Shown here in pieces: positions 1-7,398 of a stretch of 12,564 bases of DNA (within the stretch, counting starts at the first letter, position 1; each line of letters begins with the position of its first letter). This DNA is from Pollutimonas sp035515055 (GTDB taxonomy: Bacteria; Pseudomonadota; Gammaproteobacteria; Burkholderiales; Burkholderiaceae_B). The position numbers and the translations under genes are program-made. The DNA lies in the NCBI GenBank assembly GCA_035515055.1, contig DATJBV010000014.1:1-12564 (forward strand), written 5' to 3'. Under the pieces are notes generated by a model. That model was not told where the DNA came from. It worked only from the letters and a program-made list of their open reading frames with translations, and ran no database searches.

Positions 1-2040
1 CTTATTCACGAAGCCATCCACCAGCTTGGCCATTTCCGGATAGGTGGCCTGACTCATGACGACGAAGTCCACAGGCTTCGATGTCGAGCGCTCGCCCAAG
101 GATGGCGGATTGGTGGGGAAGGCACGCACACCGGGCAAGGCGGCAAACTTGGGTTGCAAGTCGCGAGCAATGCTTTGCTGCGAACGCTCGCGTTCCGCCC
201 AAGGCTTCAGGCGCAGGATGACGAACGAATCGGTCACTGTCGGAAAGCCGATGATCGACTGATGACCGCGCGATTCAGGAATGTCGCTGTATAAGGCTTC
301 GATTTTTTCCACGCTCTGCAGGGTGTAATCCAGCGTGGACCCTTCAGGGCCCGATACGATCCCGAAGACGACGCCTCGGTCTTCAATGGGGGCCAGCTCG
401 CTCTTCACGTTCATGAAGAGCACGACGCTTGCGGCGGCGACAGCCACGCCCACCAGCACCACCAACAGGCGATGCCGCAGGGCCCGCGCCAGCCCGTTAC
501 GGTACCATCGAGTCAAGCCCACGAGAAAATTTTCTACGAACAAATAGGCGCGGCCATGGCTCTTCTGGTGCCGCAACATGGTCGAACACATCATGGGCGT
601 AAGCGTAAGCGCCACAAATCCCGATACCAGCACGGCGCCGGCCAGCGCCAGTGCGAACTCGATGAATAGCCGCCCAGTGCGCCCGGTCGCAAAGGCCAGC
701 GGCGCGTACACCGCCACCAGCGTAAGCGTCATGGCAATCACGGCAAAGCCGATTTCCTTGGACCCCAGGAAAGCGGCCTCAAGCCGCGACTTGCCCTCTT
801 CCATGTGCCGGAAAATATTTTCCAGCACGACAATGGCGTCGTCCACCACCAGGCCGATGGCCAACACCATGGCCAGCAGCGTCAATGTATTGATCGAGAA
901 CCCGAAGAAATACATGATACCGAACGCGCCGATCAAGGACACCGGGATGGTCACGATGGGAATCAGGCTGGCCCTGAAGTTGCGCAGGAAAAAGAAAATC
1001 ACCAGCACGACCAGCAGAATGGCTTCGCCTACCGTGCGGTAGACCGAATTGATGGACTCCTGAATGAAGACAGAGCTGTCGTACGCGATTGTCAGCTTCA
1101 TGCCCGCCGGCAGGTTCTCGTTGATAAGGTCGAGCTCCTTGTGCACTTCGCGCGACAAGTCCAGGGGATTGGCCGTGGACTGCTTGGTCATTCCTATGGT
1201 CAGGCTGGGCTGGCCGTTGAAGCGAGCCAGCACGCGGTCGTCGGCCGCCCCGATCTGGATGTCGGACACATCGCGCAGGCGCACCGGGTAGTCGTTGACC
1301 GTGGCCACCACCACGTTGCGGAATTGTTCGGTGGTCTGCAAATCGGTTGACGACACCACCGAGAATTCGCGATCGCGCGATTCGATGCGCCCGGCCGGGA
1401 TAAGCACGTTCTGCTGGCGCAAGGCCGTTTCCACGTCTTGCACGATCAGCCCGTAGGCGCCCAAACGCGTCCGGTCCACATAGACCCGCATGGACGGCAG
1501 GCGCTCGCCGAACACACGCACTTCGGCCGCCCCCGGCAGCACCGACAACCGTGTCTTTATATAGCGGTTAACGTAGTCCGACGCCTGAAGCTGGGTGTAG
1601 TCGCCCGCCGTGACGCCAATATAAATAATGGGGGTCGAATCGGCTTCGACCTTGCTGATGATGGGCTCGTCGATTTCGTCGGGCAGAAAACGGCGGGCAC
1701 GGGACACTTTGTCGCGCACCTCGGCGGCCGCGGCGTCCGGGTCGCGCGACAAGTTGAATTTGATATTGATGAGGCTGCGTTCCGAGCGGCTGCGCGACGT
1801 CATGACATCCACGCCTTCGATGCCGGCCAACTGATCTTCCAGCGGCTTGGTCACCTGCGACTCGACCACTTCGGGCGAGGCGCCCTTGTAGGCCGTTATG
1901 ACGGACACGACGGGTTCGTCGATGGCCGGATACTCGCGCACCGTGAGCCGCTCGTACGAGATCAGGCCGATCAGCACGATGATCAGCGACAGAACGGTCG
2001 CGAAGACCGGGCGCTTGATGCAGACGTCGGACAGAATCAT
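1..2040 (-). CDS. RND multidrug efflux permease (AcrB/HAE1 family), C-terminus beyond window
   Basis: This is the inner-membrane proton/drug antiporter of a tripartite efflux pump. The reading frame is open for 680 codons from ATG at 2040 to the window edge; the family is usually about 1,030-1,050 residues, so roughly the last third is missing. Seen: the N-terminal first helix after 'IKRPVFATVLSLI' (residues 8-20), a periplasmic porter region, then a dense run of hydrophobic helices from about residue 338. Residues 396-408 read 'GLVVDDAIVVLEN', the TM4 motif with the paired Asp400/Asp401 that correspond to the proton-relay Asp407/Asp408 of AcrB. A second periplasmic domain starts after 'VKSELAPIEDRGVV'. 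The start codon overlaps the adaptor stop by 4 bases (ATGA), so the two genes are probably translationally coupled. The substrate cannot be read from sequence. An outer-membrane channel gene, if linked, would lie outside the window. Confidence 0.95.
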   Translation of the reverse strand, partial: MILSDVCIKRPVFATVLSLIIVLIGLISYERLTVREYPAIDEPVVSVITAYKGASPEVVESQVTKPLEDQLAGIEGVDVMTSRSRSERSLINIKFNLSRDPDAAAAEVRDKVSRARRFLPDEIDEPIISKVEADSTPIIYIGVTAGDYTQLQASDYVNRYIKTRLSVLPGAAEVRVFGERLPSMRVYVDRTRLGAYGLIVQDVETALRQQNVLIPAGRIESRDREFSVVSSTDLQTTEQFRNVVVATVNDYPVRLRDVSDIQIGAADDRVLARFNGQPSLTIGMTKQSTANPLDLSREVHKELDLINENLPAGMKLTIAYDSSVFIQESINSVYRTVGEAILLVVLVIFFFLRNFRASLIPIVTIPVSLIGAFGIMYFFGFSINTLTLLAMVLAIGLVVDDAIVVLENIFRHMEEGKSRLEAAFLGSKEIGFAVIAMTLTLVAVYAPLAFATGRTGRLFIEFALALAGAVLVSGFVALTLTPMMCSTMLRHQKSHGRAYLFVENFLVGLTRWYRNGLARALRHRLLVVLVGVAVAAASVVLFMNVKSELAPIEDRGVVFGIVSGPEGSTLDYTLQSVEKIEALYSDIPESRGHQSIIGFPTVTDSFVILRLKPWAERERSQQSIARDLQPKFAALPGVRAFPTNPPSLGERSTSKPVDFVVMSQATYPEMAKLVDGFVNK

Positions 2041-3122
2041 AGAATGTCCACTTCCGCGCCATCAACGACCTTTTGCAAGCCGGAAACCACGACCTGGTCG
2101 CCCTCGTTCAGGCCGGCCAGCACTTCCACCAGACCCGCGCGACGCTGGCCAATCGTTACCGCCACCCGGACCGCACGCCCCTGCTCGATACGAAAAACGT
2201 ATTGCGACTCGCCGGCCGGCGCCAGCGCCGTTTCCGGCACGACCAGCGACTGCTCGTCGGCAAACTGCAGCTGGACCCGGGCGAACATGCCGGGACGCAG
2301 CGCGCCGTCGGTATTCGGCACATTGGCGCGCAATAATATGGACCGCCCGCCCGCATCCACCAGCGGGCTGATGGCGCCGACCACACCCTGGCGCGTCTGG
2401 CCCGGCAAGGCATCGAAACGCAGCGTCAGGTTCACGCCTGGGCGAACCTGGCCCAGGAAGTGCTCGGGGATGCGGAAATCCACATTCAATGGATCAATGG
2501 ATTCGATGGTGACCAGGTCGATGCCGGGACTCACATAGTCGCCCACCGACACATTGCGCAACCCGACCAGGCCGTCGAACGGCGCACGTATCACGGTCTT
2601 GTCCAGATGCGCCTTGGCCAGCGCCACGGCGGCCTGCTGCACCTGTAGCTGGCTGGCCGCCTCGTCGCGCGCCTGCTTGCTGATGAAACCCTGCTTGCTA
2701 AGCTCGACGGCGCGCCGGTACTGGCTATTGGAAAGGCTAAGATTGGCCTCCGCCTGTTGCCACTGGGCCCTGACGACACTGTCGTCCAGGCGCACGAGCA
2801 CCTGGCCACGTGTTACCTTGCCGCCCTCGTCGAAATGGATTTGCGCAATACGGCCCGTGACTTCGGGGCGCAGCATGACGGAGTCGCCCGAACGCAGGCT
2901 GCCGACGGCGGATGCGCCACGCGCCCATGCCATGCGAGCCACGGCGGCGGCCTCGACGGTCACGCGCTTGGCCGCGGGCGCCTTCGGGCTGGTTGAGCTT
3001 GTTACTGAATTGGCGGACGCGGGGACCACAGAAGCACGATTGCCCAGCCATTGGACGGCGGCAGCCCCCAAGGCAATACCTGCGATCAATGTGAAGATCA
3101 AACCGGCCGTAGAAGTTTTCAT
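2037..3122 (-). CDS. RND efflux periplasmic adaptor subunit (AcrA/MexA-type membrane fusion protein)
   Basis: This 361-residue protein would bridge the RND permease to an outer-membrane channel. Seen: an N-terminal hydrophobic anchor (about residues 6-26) without a lipobox Cys, so a membrane-anchored or cleaved form rather than a lipoprotein; a first half-lipoyl segment 'VTGRIAQIHFDEGGKV' (88-103); a Gln/Ala-rich alpha-hairpin (about 115-172); the family motif 'RAPFDG' (179-184) followed by the second half-lipoyl segment; then beta-barrel and membrane-proximal regions to the C-terminus. Its length is typical of the family. It lies 49 bp after rnhA, with no clear Shine-Dalgarno and no convincing promoter in the gap, so read-through from rnhA or a promoter inside rnhA is possible. 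Its TGA overlaps the permease ATG. No TetR or MarR-type regulator is adjacent. Confidence 0.93.
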   Translation of the reverse strand: MKTSTAGLIFTLIAGIALGAAAVQWLGNRASVVPASANSVTSSTSPKAPAAKRVTVEAAAVARMAWARGASAVGSLRSGDSVMLRPEVTGRIAQIHFDEGGKVTRGQVLVRLDDSVVRAQWQQAEANLSLSNSQYRRAVELSKQGFISKQARDEAASQLQVQQAAVALAKAHLDKTVIRAPFDGLVGLRNVSVGDYVSPGIDLVTIESIDPLNVDFRIPEHFLGQVRPGVNLTLRFDALPGQTRQGVVGAISPLVDAGGRSILLRANVPNTDGALRPGMFARVQLQFADEQSLVVPETALAPAGESQYVFRIEQGRAVRVAVTIGQRRAGLVEVLAGLNEGDQVVVSGLQKVVDGAEVDIL

Positions 3123-3171
3123 TGCTAAAGGTGGCTATTGGACACAATTTGCGACTGTAGCACTGGAATCG

Positions 3172-3642
3172 TCACCCTTGCATGCTTTTGTTCGCAAGCA
3201 GCGCCCTTGCCTGCTCGACGCCCATATTGGCAAGTTCGTCGGCGCGCTCGTTGCCGGGATCGCCGGCGTGTCCGCGCACCCAGCGCCATGTCAATACGTG
3301 CTGCGCCACTTGTTCGTCCAGTGCCTTCCATAGGTCGGCGTTCTTTACCGGCTTCTTGTCGGCCGTCAGCCAACCGCGCCGTTTCCAGTTGGGCAGCCAT
3401 TCGCTCATGCCTTTCTGGACATATTGCGAATCGGTGTGAACGACCACGTCGCAGGGGCGCTTCAACGCCTTCAGAGCCTCGATGACGGCCATCAGTTCCA
3501 TGCGATTATTTGTGGTGCCGGCCTCGCCCCCATACAAAATCTTTTCATGAGGGCCCTGGCGCAATAAGGCGCCCCATCCGCCCATGCCGGGATTGCCCTT
3601 GCATGCGCCATCGGTCCATATATCTACTTGACTGCGATTCAT
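3172..3642 (-). CDS. rnhA: Ribonuclease HI
   Basis: RNase HI cleaves the RNA strand of RNA/DNA hybrids (R-loops, primer remnants) in the cytoplasm. Translation from ATG at 3642 gives 156 residues, close to the 155 of E. coli. All catalytic carboxylates are visible: Asp11 in 'TDGACKGNPG', Glu49 in 'NNRMEL', Asp71 in 'HTDSQY' and Asp135 in 'NERADEL', plus the His125 loop 'RGHAGDPGNE'. The frame stays open upstream to an ATG at 3816, but those 58 extra residues lie inside the methyltransferase gene and are unlike RNase HI, so the start at 3642 is preferred. This start overlaps the upstream methyltransferase stop by 4 bases (ATGA), implying translational coupling. In E. coli rnhA sits next to dnaQ; no dnaQ is present in this window. 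Confidence 0.97.
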   Translation of the reverse strand: MNRSQVDIWTDGACKGNPGMGGWGALLRQGPHEKILYGGEAGTTNNRMELMAVIEALKALKRPCDVVVHTDSQYVQKGMSEWLPNWKRRGWLTADKKPVKNADLWKALDEQVAQHVLTWRWVRGHAGDPGNERADELANMGVEQARALLANKSMQG

Positions 3643-4382
3643 TGAAACCCCGTAACTACTGCTTGGCGCCGAACGCGCTTCCTGGCTTTTTTCCAATCGG
3701 GTCCCACAAGGCGGATGCCCGATACACGCTTGACTGCCGATACGACGTATACCGCACCGCACACCGGCCACCAGCGGTCGCCCGCCGATTCCATGAACGA
3801 CCACCGGTCCAGCCACGCCTGGTTGGTACAGGGCGGGGCGTAACAGCCGAACCGGCCACGATCCAGGTCGAACGACAGCAACTTGAACCAGTCCTTCAGG
3901 CGGGCCAACGAGACTTGCATGTGAGCGGGAACCGGCATAAGGGGATCAAGACCCGGTATGCGTTCGCGTCCGCCCCATAAGCTCCAGGGATTGAACCCCG
4001 AAATGACCACCCGCCCTTCCGGCATGAGGACCCGCTCCGCTTCGCGCAGGACCCGGTGCGGGTCGGTGGAACATTCGAGCACATGAGGCAAAACCAGCAA
4101 ATCGATACTTTGCGTGTCGAAAGGCAGGTTTTCCGGATCGGCGATAACCGCAACGCCACGCAGCGCGCCGGTTTCAAGCAGTCCGGCCGTATTGCCTTTA
4201 TATGGGATGCGGTTGGCCTTCAACAAATCCCAATGCGGCAGGCCTATTTGTATGGCATGATAGCCGAAGGCATTGGCGACCATGCCGTCAATCTGCTTTT
4301 GCTCCCATGCTTTCACATAATGGCCCGGCGCTGTCTCCAGCCACTGGGCAAGTTCCACAACAATAGGTTCGTCCGCCAGCAC
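3639..4382 (-). CDS. YafS-like class I SAM-dependent methyltransferase family protein
   Basis: This protein of about 247 residues lies between gloB and rnhA, the position of yafS in E. coli. It has the second half of a UbiE-like methyltransferase fold: 'ADPENLPFDTQSIDLLVLPH' (81-100), the 'HVLEC' helix, 'REAERVLMPEGRVVISGFNP' (113-132), then 'WSLWGG'. The first SAM-binding motif is degenerate: where GxGxG is expected, the sequence reads 'HAIQIGLPHWDLL' (42-54), so enzymatic activity is uncertain. The preferred start is GTG at 4382, with GGGAG five bases upstream. A longer frame from ATG at 4475 would overlap divergent gloB by 75 bases and adds residues unlike the family. The substrate is unknown. 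Its stop overlaps the rnhA start. Confidence 0.85.
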   Translation of the reverse strand: MLADEPIVVELAQWLETAPGHYVKAWEQKQIDGMVANAFGYHAIQIGLPHWDLLKANRIPYKGNTAGLLETGALRGVAVIADPENLPFDTQSIDLLVLPHVLECSTDPHRVLREAERVLMPEGRVVISGFNPWSLWGGRERIPGLDPLMPVPAHMQVSLARLKDWFKLLSFDLDRGRFGCYAPPCTNQAWLDRWSFMESAGDRWWPVCGAVYVVSAVKRVSGIRLVGPDWKKARKRVRRQAVVTGFQ

Positions 4383-4387
4383 ATCAA

Positions 4388-4392
4388 CTCCC
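4388..4392 (-). promoter_or_regulatory. Shine-Dalgarno deciding the GTG start of the YafS-like gene
   Basis: On the minus strand GGGAG ends five bases before GTG at 4380-4382. It supports the GTG start over the ATG at 4475. It lies in the 18-bp gap between the divergent gloB and methyltransferase starts. Confidence 0.6.
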
Positions 4393-4400
4393 GTCGCGTT

Positions 4401-5189
4401 ATGGTAAATACAAAACTGATACCGGTGCCCGCATTCACCGACAACTATATATGGATGGTGTGCAAAGATGGCCACGCTATTGTGGTCGACCCGGGCGAAT
4501 CCGCTCCGGTGGAGGCCATGCTAACGCAGCATGGCCTTATGCTCGACGCCATTTTACTGACTCATCACCACGGCGACCATGTCGGCGGGGTGCTTGCATT
4601 ACAACAGCGAACCAAGGCCCCCGTCTACGGACCGGCCACCGAAAGTCTGCCGGTTTGCGACTATCCAATGCGTGGCGGCGATACGGTACAATTGCCGCGC
4701 GTGGGGCTAAGCCTTCGGGTGATCGACATACCCGGCCATACGGCTGGCCACATTGCCTTCTATGGCCAGATGGACACCGGTGAACCCGTCGTTTTTTGCG
4801 GCGACACATTATTCGCGGCGGGTTGTGGCCGCCTATTTGAGGGAACTCCAACCCAAATGGTTGATTCTCTGGCTAAACTAAGCGCTTTGCCTTCAGATAC
4901 ACTCGTATGTTGTGGTCACGAGTACACCCTGGCGAATCTGCGCTGGGCGCTACAAGTAGAACCAAATAACACAGCTTTGCAGCAACGGTGGGATGCGGCG
5001 TCGCGGCTCCGAGAAGCAGGCGCGCCAACGTTACCGTCCACCATCGGTGCCGAGCTCTCGACGAACCCGTTTTTTCGAACGTCGCAAGTTGCAGTTACAG
5101 ATGCCGCGTCCCGCCATGCGGGCAAACGGTTAAATGACAGCGTAGCCGTCTTTACCAGCTTGCGAGAATGGAAGAATAACTTTAGATGA
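4401..5189 (+). CDS. gloB: Hydroxyacylglutathione hydrolase (glyoxalase II)
   Basis: Glyoxalase II hydrolyses S-D-lactoylglutathione to D-lactate and glutathione, the second step of methylglyoxal detoxification. The 262-residue protein starts 'MVNTKLIPVPAFTDNYIW', the standard N-terminus of the family. The dinuclear metal site is complete: 'THHHGDH' (54-60), His113 in 'PGHTAGH', Asp135 in 'CGDTLF' and His173 in 'CGHEYT'. The C-terminal substrate-binding region includes 'NPFFR' (222-226). An open frame runs upstream to 4056 but lies antisense to the methyltransferase, so ATG at 4401 is chosen, although no clear Shine-Dalgarno precedes it. Only 18 bp separate it from the divergent methyltransferase start, so its promoter must lie within that gene's coding sequence. 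mltD follows after 7 bases. Confidence 0.96.
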   Translation: MVNTKLIPVPAFTDNYIWMVCKDGHAIVVDPGESAPVEAMLTQHGLMLDAILLTHHHGDHVGGVLALQQRTKAPVYGPATESLPVCDYPMRGGDTVQLPRVGLSLRVIDIPGHTAGHIAFYGQMDTGEPVVFCGDTLFAAGCGRLFEGTPTQMVDSLAKLSALPSDTLVCCGHEYTLANLRWALQVEPNNTALQQRWDAASRLREAGAPTLPSTIGAELSTNPFFRTSQVAVTDAASRHAGKRLNDSVAVFTSLREWKNNFR

Positions 5190-5204
5190 ACTGCCGATGA
5201 ACTG
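5185..5204 (+). repeat. 11-bp-period tandem duplication at the gloB/mltD junction with a 4-codon ORF
   Basis: GATGAACTG occurs at 5185-5193 and again at 5196-5204. The first copy holds an ATG (5186) that overlaps the gloB stop as ATGA and opens ATG AAC TGC CGA TGA. The stop of that short frame overlaps the mltD ATG (5197), again as ATGA. Both ATGs start Met-Asn-Cys, as a duplication of the start region would give. Whether ribosomes use the first ATG is unknown. Confidence 0.6.
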
Positions 5205-6585
5205 TTTACGACTATTCATTCTGCTTATCGTAGCAGTTCTGTCCGGCTGCGCGAGCAATTCCCCGGAAAATCCATACGCCCCCCCAAAAAAGACTTATAC
5301 CGCCGCCGAAACGTCGCGCACGATCGACCTTACCCACCCGCCACGCGACATGTGGGACCGTATCCGGCGCGGTTTTTCCATACCCAATCTTAATAGCGAC
5401 CTGACCGAACGCTGGACGGACTACTACGCGTCGCATCCGGAATCCGTCTTGCTCATGAGCAAGCGCGCCGGGAAATACCTGTATTACATTGTCGACGAAC
5501 TGGACAGACGCGGCCTGCCCACCGAACTCGCCCTGCTACCTTTCGTTGAAAGCGCCTACAACCCCGTGGCGTATTCGCACGCGAAAGCGTCGGGGCTATG
5601 GCAGTTCATTCCCAGTACCGGAAAACACTATAAGTTAGAGCAGGACTGGTGGCGCGACCAGCGTCGCGACCCCGTCGCCTCCACCAACGCCGCGCTGGAT
5701 TACCTTACCTATCTCTACGACTTCCAGGGCGACTGGTACCTGGCACTGGCCTCATATAACTGGGGCGAAGGCTCCGTCAAGCGCGCCATGGAAAAAAATG
5801 CGGCCGCCGGTGTTCCCGCGGACTACGCCAGCATTCGCATGCCCGACGAAACCCGCAACTACGTGCCCAAGTTGCAGGCCATCAAGAACATCATTGCGAA
5901 TCCGAAGAAGTACGGCATTACGTTGCCGGAAGTCAGCAACGCTCCCTACTTTACGGCCGTCAAGAAATCGCAAGATATCGACATTGCCGTGGCCGCCCAA
6001 CTGGCGGAAATGTCGGTGGAAGAATTCAAGTCGCTTAACGCGTCGCATAATCGCCCCATCATCCTGGCCGAACACGAGCCCGTGTTGCTGCTGCCCACGA
6101 ACAAAGTGGACATCTTCAATGCCAATCTGGAAGCCTACCAGGGCAAGCTCAGCACCTGGCAAACGTATCGCAGCCAACCCGGCGAATCGTATGCGGCCAT
6201 CGCCAAGAAGCACGGCATAAGCCTTGGGAATCTGCGGGCGGCGAACGGCCTTGGTTCCAAGCAGACGCGGGCTTTGGCCCAAACGCTCATCGTGCCGACA
6301 GCGGAAAAGTCGGGCGGCATACAGCTGGCGTCGTTCCAGCCGCCGGAAGCCAGTTCCGCGGGTCCGGCACCATCGTCCTCCGGGCGCAAAAACAAAGATG
6401 TCGTCGTACTGCACCGCAAGGCGAACGTGCGCACTCATACGGTCAAACCCGGCGACACCCTATTCGCCCTGGCAAGGCAATACAATACGTCCGTCACCGA
6501 ATTACGAAAACTTAATAACCTGAAGGGCGACCGCCTGTCCCAGGGTAAGCGCTTGCGCGTACCCGGAACAAGCATACGCGGCTAA
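5197..6585 (+). CDS. mltD: Membrane-bound lytic murein transglycosylase D with LysM repeats (lipoprotein)
   Basis: MltD cleaves the MurNAc-GlcNAc bond of peptidoglycan, forming 1,6-anhydroMurNAc, and acts from the periplasmic face of the outer membrane. Seen in 462 residues: a lipoprotein signal peptide ending in the lipobox 'LSGC' with Cys18 as lipidation site; an SLT domain (about 85-235) with catalytic Glu118 in 'FVESAYNP', followed by 'ASGLWQFIPSTG' (131-142) and 'ALASYNWGEGSV' (183-194); a degenerate LysM-like stretch (about 258-307); and two clear LysM repeats (about 322-367 and 413-456, the latter with 'HTVKPGDTLFALARQY'). A Ser/Pro/Ala-rich linker joins the two LysM repeats. Translation is probably coupled to gloB. 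fabI follows after 30 bp with no terminator, suggesting one transcript. Confidence 0.96.
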   Translation: MNCLRLFILLIVAVLSGCASNSPENPYAPPKKTYTAAETSRTIDLTHPPRDMWDRIRRGFSIPNLNSDLTERWTDYYASHPESVLLMSKRAGKYLYYIVDELDRRGLPTELALLPFVESAYNPVAYSHAKASGLWQFIPSTGKHYKLEQDWWRDQRRDPVASTNAALDYLTYLYDFQGDWYLALASYNWGEGSVKRAMEKNAAAGVPADYASIRMPDETRNYVPKLQAIKNIIANPKKYGITLPEVSNAPYFTAVKKSQDIDIAVAAQLAEMSVEEFKSLNASHNRPIILAEHEPVLLLPTNKVDIFNANLEAYQGKLSTWQTYRSQPGESYAAIAKKHGISLGNLRAANGLGSKQTRALAQTLIVPTAEKSGGIQLASFQPPEASSAGPAPSSSGRKNKDVVVLHRKANVRTHTVKPGDTLFALARQYNTSVTELRKLNNLKGDRLSQGKRLRVPGTSIRG

Positions 6586-6615
6586 CTCTTACATCAAGCA
6601 CTAAGGATTTTTTAC

Positions 6616-7398
6616 ATGGGTTTCCTACAAGGTAAGCGCATCCTCATCACGGGTGTATTATCGAACCGCTCCATTGCCTACGGCATCGCACGCGCCTGCA
6701 AGGCCCAGGGTGCCGAACTTGCTTTCACCTATGTCGGCGAGCGCTTCAAAGATCGCGTGACCGAATATGCGGCCGAAATGGGCAGCAATATCGTCATCCC
6801 CTGCGACGTCGGCGAAGACGCACAAATCGACGCCACGTTCCAGCAGCTGAAAACGCATTGGGACGGCCTTGACGGCCTGGTCCACGCCATCGGTTTCGCC
6901 CCGCGCGAAGCCCTGAACGGCGACTTGCTCGAAGGCTTTTCGCGCGAAGCTTTCCGCGTGGCGCACGATATCTCGGCCTACAGCTTCCCCGCGTTGACCA
7001 AAGCGGCCCTTCCCATGCTGGAAGGCCGTAAAAGCTCGGTGCTGACGCTCACCTACCTGGGTGCCGAAAAAGTCGTTCCTCACTACAACACCATGGGCTT
7101 GGCCAAGGCTTCGCTCGAAGCCAGTGTCCGCTACCTCGCGGCGGCTCTTGGTCCCCGCGGCATTCGCGCCAACGGCATTTCGGCCGGCCCGATCAAGACC
7201 CTTGCCGCCAGCGGCATCAAGGACTTCACGGCCATCTTCAAGTATGTGGAAACACATGCGCCCATGCGCCGCAACGTCACGATCGACGACGTGGGCAATG
7301 TGGCAGCTTTCATGATGTCGGATCTGGCTGCAGGCATAACCGGCGAGATCACGCACGTCGACAACGGCTTCTCAACGGTTATTCCCGGCATGGAATAA
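6616..7398 (+). CDS. fabI: NADH-dependent enoyl-[acyl-carrier-protein] reductase FabI
   Basis: FabI catalyses the last reduction of each fatty-acid elongation cycle, enoyl-ACP to acyl-ACP, in the cytoplasm. The 260-residue protein has the nucleotide-binding 'ITGVLSNRSIAYGIA' (11-25), the catalytic Tyr147 and Tyr157 with Lys164 (Y-x6-K spacing), and 'NGISAGPIKTLAASGI' (186-201). Residues that contact triclosan in E. coli FabI appear conserved (Gly93, Met160, Phe204), so I infer ordinary sensitivity rather than a resistant form. The ribosome binding site AAGGA (6603-6607) lies eight bases before ATG. It follows mltD by 30 bp and probably shares its transcript. Its last 20 bases overlap the end of the convergent GST-like gene, leaving no separate terminator between them. 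Confidence 0.97.
   Translation: MGFLQGKRILITGVLSNRSIAYGIARACKAQGAELAFTYVGERFKDRVTEYAAEMGSNIVIPCDVGEDAQIDATFQQLKTHWDGLDGLVHAIGFAPREALNGDLLEGFSREAFRVAHDISAYSFPALTKAALPMLEGRKSSVLTLTYLGAEKVVPHYNTMGLAKASLEASVRYLAAALGPRGIRANGISAGPIKTLAASGIKDFTAIFKYVETHAPMRRNVTIDDVGNVAAFMMSDLAAGITGEITHVDNGFSTVIPGME

Noticed and set aside
1438..2538. Long rightward open frame of 366 codons
   Set aside because: It lies opposite the RND permease and adaptor, whose proteins show clear family motifs. The translation is rich in His, Arg, Asp and Gly, typical of an antisense frame in GC-rich DNA.
2554..3333. Rightward open frame of 259 codons
   Set aside because: Antisense to the adaptor and the end of rnhA, no family resemblance and no ribosome binding site.
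5752..6438. Leftward open frame of 228 codons opposite mltD
   Set aside because: mltD has an intact catalytic domain and LysM repeats across this stretch; the antisense translation resembles no protein family.
6658..7356. Leftward open frame of 232 codons opposite fabI
   Set aside because: A shadow of fabI, whose motifs are complete.
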